From Opitutaceae bacterium (lineage in GTDB: Bacteria; Verrucomicrobiota; Verrucomicrobiia; Opitutales; Opitutaceae): DNA of 62,935 nt. The translations under genes and the position numbers were made by a program. Numbering within the stretch: the stretch's first letter is position 1; every line of letters begins with the position of its first letter. The notes below the pieces were generated by a model, which saw only the letters and a list, made by a program, of their open reading frames with translations, did no database searches and had not been told where the DNA came from. The stretch spans positions 1-62,935 of the forward strand of contig PLTZ01000092.1 of assembly GCA_003164715.1 (NCBI GenBank), in the 5' to 3' direction. Below are positions 59,922 through 62,935 of this stretch, one piece after another.

Positions 59922-60494
59922 ATGAAACCCGTCGAATTCGGATCCTCATTCACGTTCGTCGCCTTCTCCCAGGGGCTCGGCAACGCCACGGAGGGCGAGA
60001 CACTCCAGGTCTTCGAGCTCCCTGACGGGTTCGTTCTCAATGTCCCCATCTCTGCGCTTGCGGTGACAATCCCCAAGAAGGAGCTCAAGAACCACGTCGT
60101 GAAGGGTTCGAAGATGAATCCCCGCTACTTCCTGTTTCAACACGAGCGGCGCCCCGACATTTCGGTGAGCGGATGGATCGAGAAGGCCGACCGCTTCACC
60201 TCGACAAGGAAGATCTGGCAGGATGACACGATCCAATGGCAGATCAACGGCCTGCCGGAACCGGACTTGGTGGAGTTCAAGAAGATCGGCGGCTGGGACG
60301 CGGTCCTCTACAACCTGAAGATCGCCGATACCGTCCACTCGAACATCCGGGCCCACTGGATTCAGGAGAACACCTGGGTGGACATCCACATCACGGCCCT
60401 CGCGACGCCGAAGTCGCCCAAGCAGACCCGGGCGACGCTCCTGAAGATGCTCGAGCGCGTGCACGTCGAGAACACCAACGAGACGCTGGGCTGA
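59922..60494 (+). CDS. Hypothetical protein, 190 residues
   Basis: No signal peptide or membrane segment. Mixed alpha/beta character with FGSSFTFVAFSQGLG, SKMNPRYFLFQHERRPDISV and a C-terminal part WVDIHITALATP that ends in a helix (TRATLLKMLERVHVENT). I do not recognise the family. It is a lone gene convergent with the GH172 gene; the start is supported by a promoter 7 bases away. Confidence 0.65.
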   Translation: MKPVEFGSSFTFVAFSQGLGNATEGETLQVFELPDGFVLNVPISALAVTIPKKELKNHVVKGSKMNPRYFLFQHERRPDISVSGWIEKADRFTSTRKIWQDDTIQWQINGLPEPDLVEFKKIGGWDAVLYNLKIADTVHSNIRAHWIQENTWVDIHITALATPKSPKQTRATLLKMLERVHVENTNETLG

Positions 60495-60564
60495 GTAGAG
60501 GGGTGCCCCCCGGGGAAAGGATCGCTCTCCGGGCCCGAAGGCGCGGAGGGCATCGGTGCCTAAG

Positions 60565-62826
60565 TCAGGGCGGCGGCCGCCAGTCCGGCATCACAAAGCA
60601 GTAGGCGTCGTACCGGATCTCGCTCCACGCCAGTTCCGCCAGCGGGTATCCCGGGAACAGCGGCACCGCAACCGGCGTGAATTTCACCCGCACTCGCACC
60701 GAGGTCCGGCCCTGCGTGAGCCTTCTCGGAACGAGGAACTCGTCGTCGCGAAACCTCCTGTTGGAGGTTTCGACGACGTGCTGCGTGGCTCCCCGTTCAC
60801 CCTCCGGATGGGAATACACGCACGTGTTGCTTCCCGCCAGGTACCAGATTCCCGCGGAAATCCATTCCGGCTTCGCTCCGTTCTCCGAGGCAACGAGGAC
60901 CTCGGCCCGCTGGTTCGGGAATCCGTAGTCGAGCTTGCGCCGGAGCAGGACGCCAAGATTGCGACTATCAAGCTTCAGGGTGAATTCCGATGTCCCTCGG
61001 GTCTTCCGTCCGAAGTCGGTCTCGGCCGGGAACACCTCCTGCGAATTGGGCCCGTCGACGTGATCGAGCCCGAGCTCATAGCGCGACGTGATGGCGTAGG
61101 GCTCCGAGGCGTCGGGCGAAACATACTGGTGCGCCCTCTCGTCGGCGGGATCGCCCACCTTTAGGGAATCGGTCCTGATGACGGAGGCACTCGGGATGCC
61201 GTACCAATAGGTGACCGACCCATAGTGCTCGTCGGACTCATTGGTGCCCCCGTGCTCGAGGCAGATCACGGCATTCCTGCCGAACGGCATCATGTCGGCC
61301 AGGAGAAACCGGTACGCCGACTCGACCTCGTCCTCGGCGCACTTGGCCGTGGCCGGGTCGCGTGCGCCAACGGGATGACCCGCGAAGGCAAGCGTCATGT
61401 TGCGTCCGCCCCAATAATCGCCGCCGCCGCCCCATTCCTCGGTTCCGGTTCCCTGGCCCTGCGGGCTGCGGCTGTCGTCGAAGAAGAACCGCGGGTCGCC
61501 CTCAAGCGTGTCCAGGTTCGCGCGGTCGGAGAAGACGAAGGACGTGCCCACAAAGCTGCCCGACCAATCCCCCCCGCCCTCGGCCTTGCGCGTGTCCAGG
61601 AGAACCAGGTCCCTGCCGCGCTCGGGGACGCCGTGGTCGCGGTAGCTCGCGTGGAAGTATCCGACTTGGTTCGGAGCCTCGTCCAGGGGCTGGAGGCGCA
61701 GGCCCCAGCGCAGGTCGCGCACGCCCGCGCTTCCATTTCCGCGAAGCTCGATTCTTGCGGATCGGAAGAACGGCATCGGGAAATAGCACGCAAGGTGCGC
61801 CCGCCCAGAATCGAAGCGAATGCTGACCGGGAAGGCCTTGACCAGGTATTCGCGGTTGTCGCGGTTGTAGAGGGTGCCGGCTCCGAAGAAGAGCGCCACG
61901 GGGGCATCCACGGACGGCTCGGCTCTCCCGTCCCACGTCATGACGAGGCGCATGCGCCCGAGGGCCAATGCATCCCTGCGAGGAACGGACAGGTCCAATG
62001 CCCTGACGGTCTCCCCGCGATCGGTCCGATCGTCGAGGACCACGGCGACGTCACCCGGTCCAAGCGCCGCCACGCGGCCCTGCCTTTCCTCGATTCCGAC
62101 GCGCCTGCCGTAGGGCGTGCCGGGCCGGGGCGCGATGTCCGTTCCCGCTCGGCCTACCAGGTCCAGCACATCCTTATCGATCGGCGCCGACTCATCCCAC
62201 GACGCAATCGGCCGTGAAAGCGCCGCGCCGCCGACGTACTGGTCATAAATGTAATAACCCGTCCCGTAATGCGTCCGGCCGTAGGCCATCCGGAAGGATC
62301 TCTCGAACGGGATCGGAACCCATGACAAATCGGCGCCCATTGTCGTCGACCAGGTGAGCGCGAGGGGAAGGGGGAATGCCGAGGTCGGCAGGAATACCGA
62401 GCCGTCGACCGGCTTTTCCGGATTCCCGGTCGAGGACTCGCCCAGGACGTGGTGGGCTCCGTCCACCATATAGTGCCACGGGCTGCCGTGCCAGTGGTTA
62501 TAGCGGGTGAAATAGAGGACTCCGGGCCCCTCGACATCGAGCGTCACATTGAAATCATCCGCCAATTGGAAGAGAAAGTGGCTGGAATCGGCCCCCTCGT
62601 TGCCCCCTGTGCGGTCGTAGGTGCTTCGCATGTAGGCACGCGCGCCGATCCTCTGGCTCGGCCATTGATCCCACATGCGGTAGCAATCGAGCCCGACGGG
62701 TATCACCGGCGGGCAGTCGCCAGCCGCCTGCGCCCCGAACATCGGCGCGCCCGTAACCAGCAGTGCCGCGAAAACGAGGGTGGCCGCCGGTCCGGTCGAT
62801 CTTCTGCCGTGGGGAGTTGCTCTCAT
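60565..62826 (-). CDS. Exported DUF2961 / GH172 family enzyme
   Basis: 753 residues from ATG 62826, chosen because a signal peptide follows (cleaved near GAQA). The double jelly-roll family is recognisable: LDVEGPGVLYFTRYNHWHG near the start, GTGTEEWGGGGDYWGG in the middle and CLEHGGTNESDEHYGSVTYW. GH172 members act on fructofuranosides or arabinofuranosides. It is probably periplasmic or secreted. No sugar genes lie next to it; the region between its start and the IS end (62827-62912) shows no clear promoter. Confidence 0.87.
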   Translation of the reverse strand: MRATPHGRRSTGPAATLVFAALLVTGAPMFGAQAAGDCPPVIPVGLDCYRMWDQWPSQRIGARAYMRSTYDRTGGNEGADSSHFLFQLADDFNVTLDVEGPGVLYFTRYNHWHGSPWHYMVDGAHHVLGESSTGNPEKPVDGSVFLPTSAFPLPLALTWSTTMGADLSWVPIPFERSFRMAYGRTHYGTGYYIYDQYVGGAALSRPIASWDESAPIDKDVLDLVGRAGTDIAPRPGTPYGRRVGIEERQGRVAALGPGDVAVVLDDRTDRGETVRALDLSVPRRDALALGRMRLVMTWDGRAEPSVDAPVALFFGAGTLYNRDNREYLVKAFPVSIRFDSGRAHLACYFPMPFFRSARIELRGNGSAGVRDLRWGLRLQPLDEAPNQVGYFHASYRDHGVPERGRDLVLLDTRKAEGGGDWSGSFVGTSFVFSDRANLDTLEGDPRFFFDDSRSPQGQGTGTEEWGGGGDYWGGRNMTLAFAGHPVGARDPATAKCAEDEVESAYRFLLADMMPFGRNAVICLEHGGTNESDEHYGSVTYWYGIPSASVIRTDSLKVGDPADERAHQYVSPDASEPYAITSRYELGLDHVDGPNSQEVFPAETDFGRKTRGTSEFTLKLDSRNLGVLLRRKLDYGFPNQRAEVLVASENGAKPEWISAGIWYLAGSNTCVYSHPEGERGATQHVVETSNRRFRDDEFLVPRRLTQGRTSVRVRVKFTPVAVPLFPGYPLAELAWSEIRYDAYCFVMPDWRPPP

Positions 62827-62912
62827 GAGTGCCCGCCGTGGCCACCAATCTCGGCCGGTACCCCAATCCAGCAAGCAGCATTTGCGCGTGCATGCATGTC
62901 TAGGGAGCCACC

Positions 62913-62935
62913 CCACGGCTGTCTGATCAGAACCC
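62913..62935 (-). mobile_element. End of a second, inverted copy of the IS element
   Basis: The last 23 bases are the exact reverse complement of 270-292, the outer end of the IS4-type element at the left edge. Sequence just inside the window differs from that beyond 292, so the boundary falls at 62913 (allowing a base or two). The rest of this copy lies outside the window. Confidence 0.75.

Overview
The window is about 63 kb of GC-rich DNA. It looks like chromosome from a Verrucomicrobia member, most likely Opitutaceae-like. This is inferred from gene content: bacillithiol genes in a Gram-negative setting, TonB and Mla envelope genes, exported hydrolases with Ig-like domains, PadR plus duplicated-permease pairs, and a tandem C-terminal module shared by two secreted proteins. 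No rRNA, tRNA, CRISPR array or replication origin was seen. Both window edges lie in inverted copies of the same IS4-type element (1..292 and 62913..62935), so the limits may simply be assembly breaks at a repeat.

Layout. 1-3.4 kb: IS end, a chimeric exported ORF, and a membrane protein. 3.6-6.6 kb: PadR regulator with an ADOP-type permease. 6.7-13.6 kb: secreted GH44 enzyme, Sel1-repeat protein, TonB receptor. 13.7-18.8 kb: lipid-trafficking genes (HpnN-like RND, MlaA) meeting a convergent MlaC-DUF2062-DCC operon. 18.9-21.9 kb: YtrA-type GntR regulator with an ABC transporter. 22.0-24.0 kb: exported esterase and exported Gfo/Idh/MocA protein. 24.2-32.6 kb: a tightly overlapping operon with DUF2911, a large exported PIG-L deacetylase, a 44-residue membrane peptide, a sodium/solute symporter, a compact BshC-like protein, BshB1 and BshA. 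32.7-36.2 kb: DUF2157, a GDYXXLXY protein and two paralogous small membrane proteins. 36.5-42.0 kb: NTF2-like lipoprotein, then an operon of M28 peptidase, NUP-like protein, an unknown and a small lipoprotein, closed by a terminator. 42.0-50.6 kb: DUF5069 and a Gre-type factor on a symmetric divergent promoter, gltD/gltB, a glutaredoxin, and DUF486. 50.6-54.2 kb: xylA-xylB and a SRAP protein. 54.2-55.3 kb: an AT-rich islet carrying a mobile mystery A/B (HTH plus Fic) pair. 55.3-62.8 kb: rhomboid-like protein, a 12-repeat NHL protein, an orphan, and a GH172 (DUF2961) enzyme.

Working together. The central operon should make bacillithiol: BshA joins GlcNAc and malate, BshB1 deacetylates the product, and the 257-residue protein is the best local candidate for the cysteine-adding step. 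It carries shortened versions of the BshC signatures GQQ, DHD and AGxGE. The exported deacetylase and symporter suggest linked uptake or salvage. Several promoters sit 6-9 nt before start codons (DCC, GntR, greA-like/DUF5069, glutaredoxin, 59922), pointing to leaderless or near-leaderless mRNAs.
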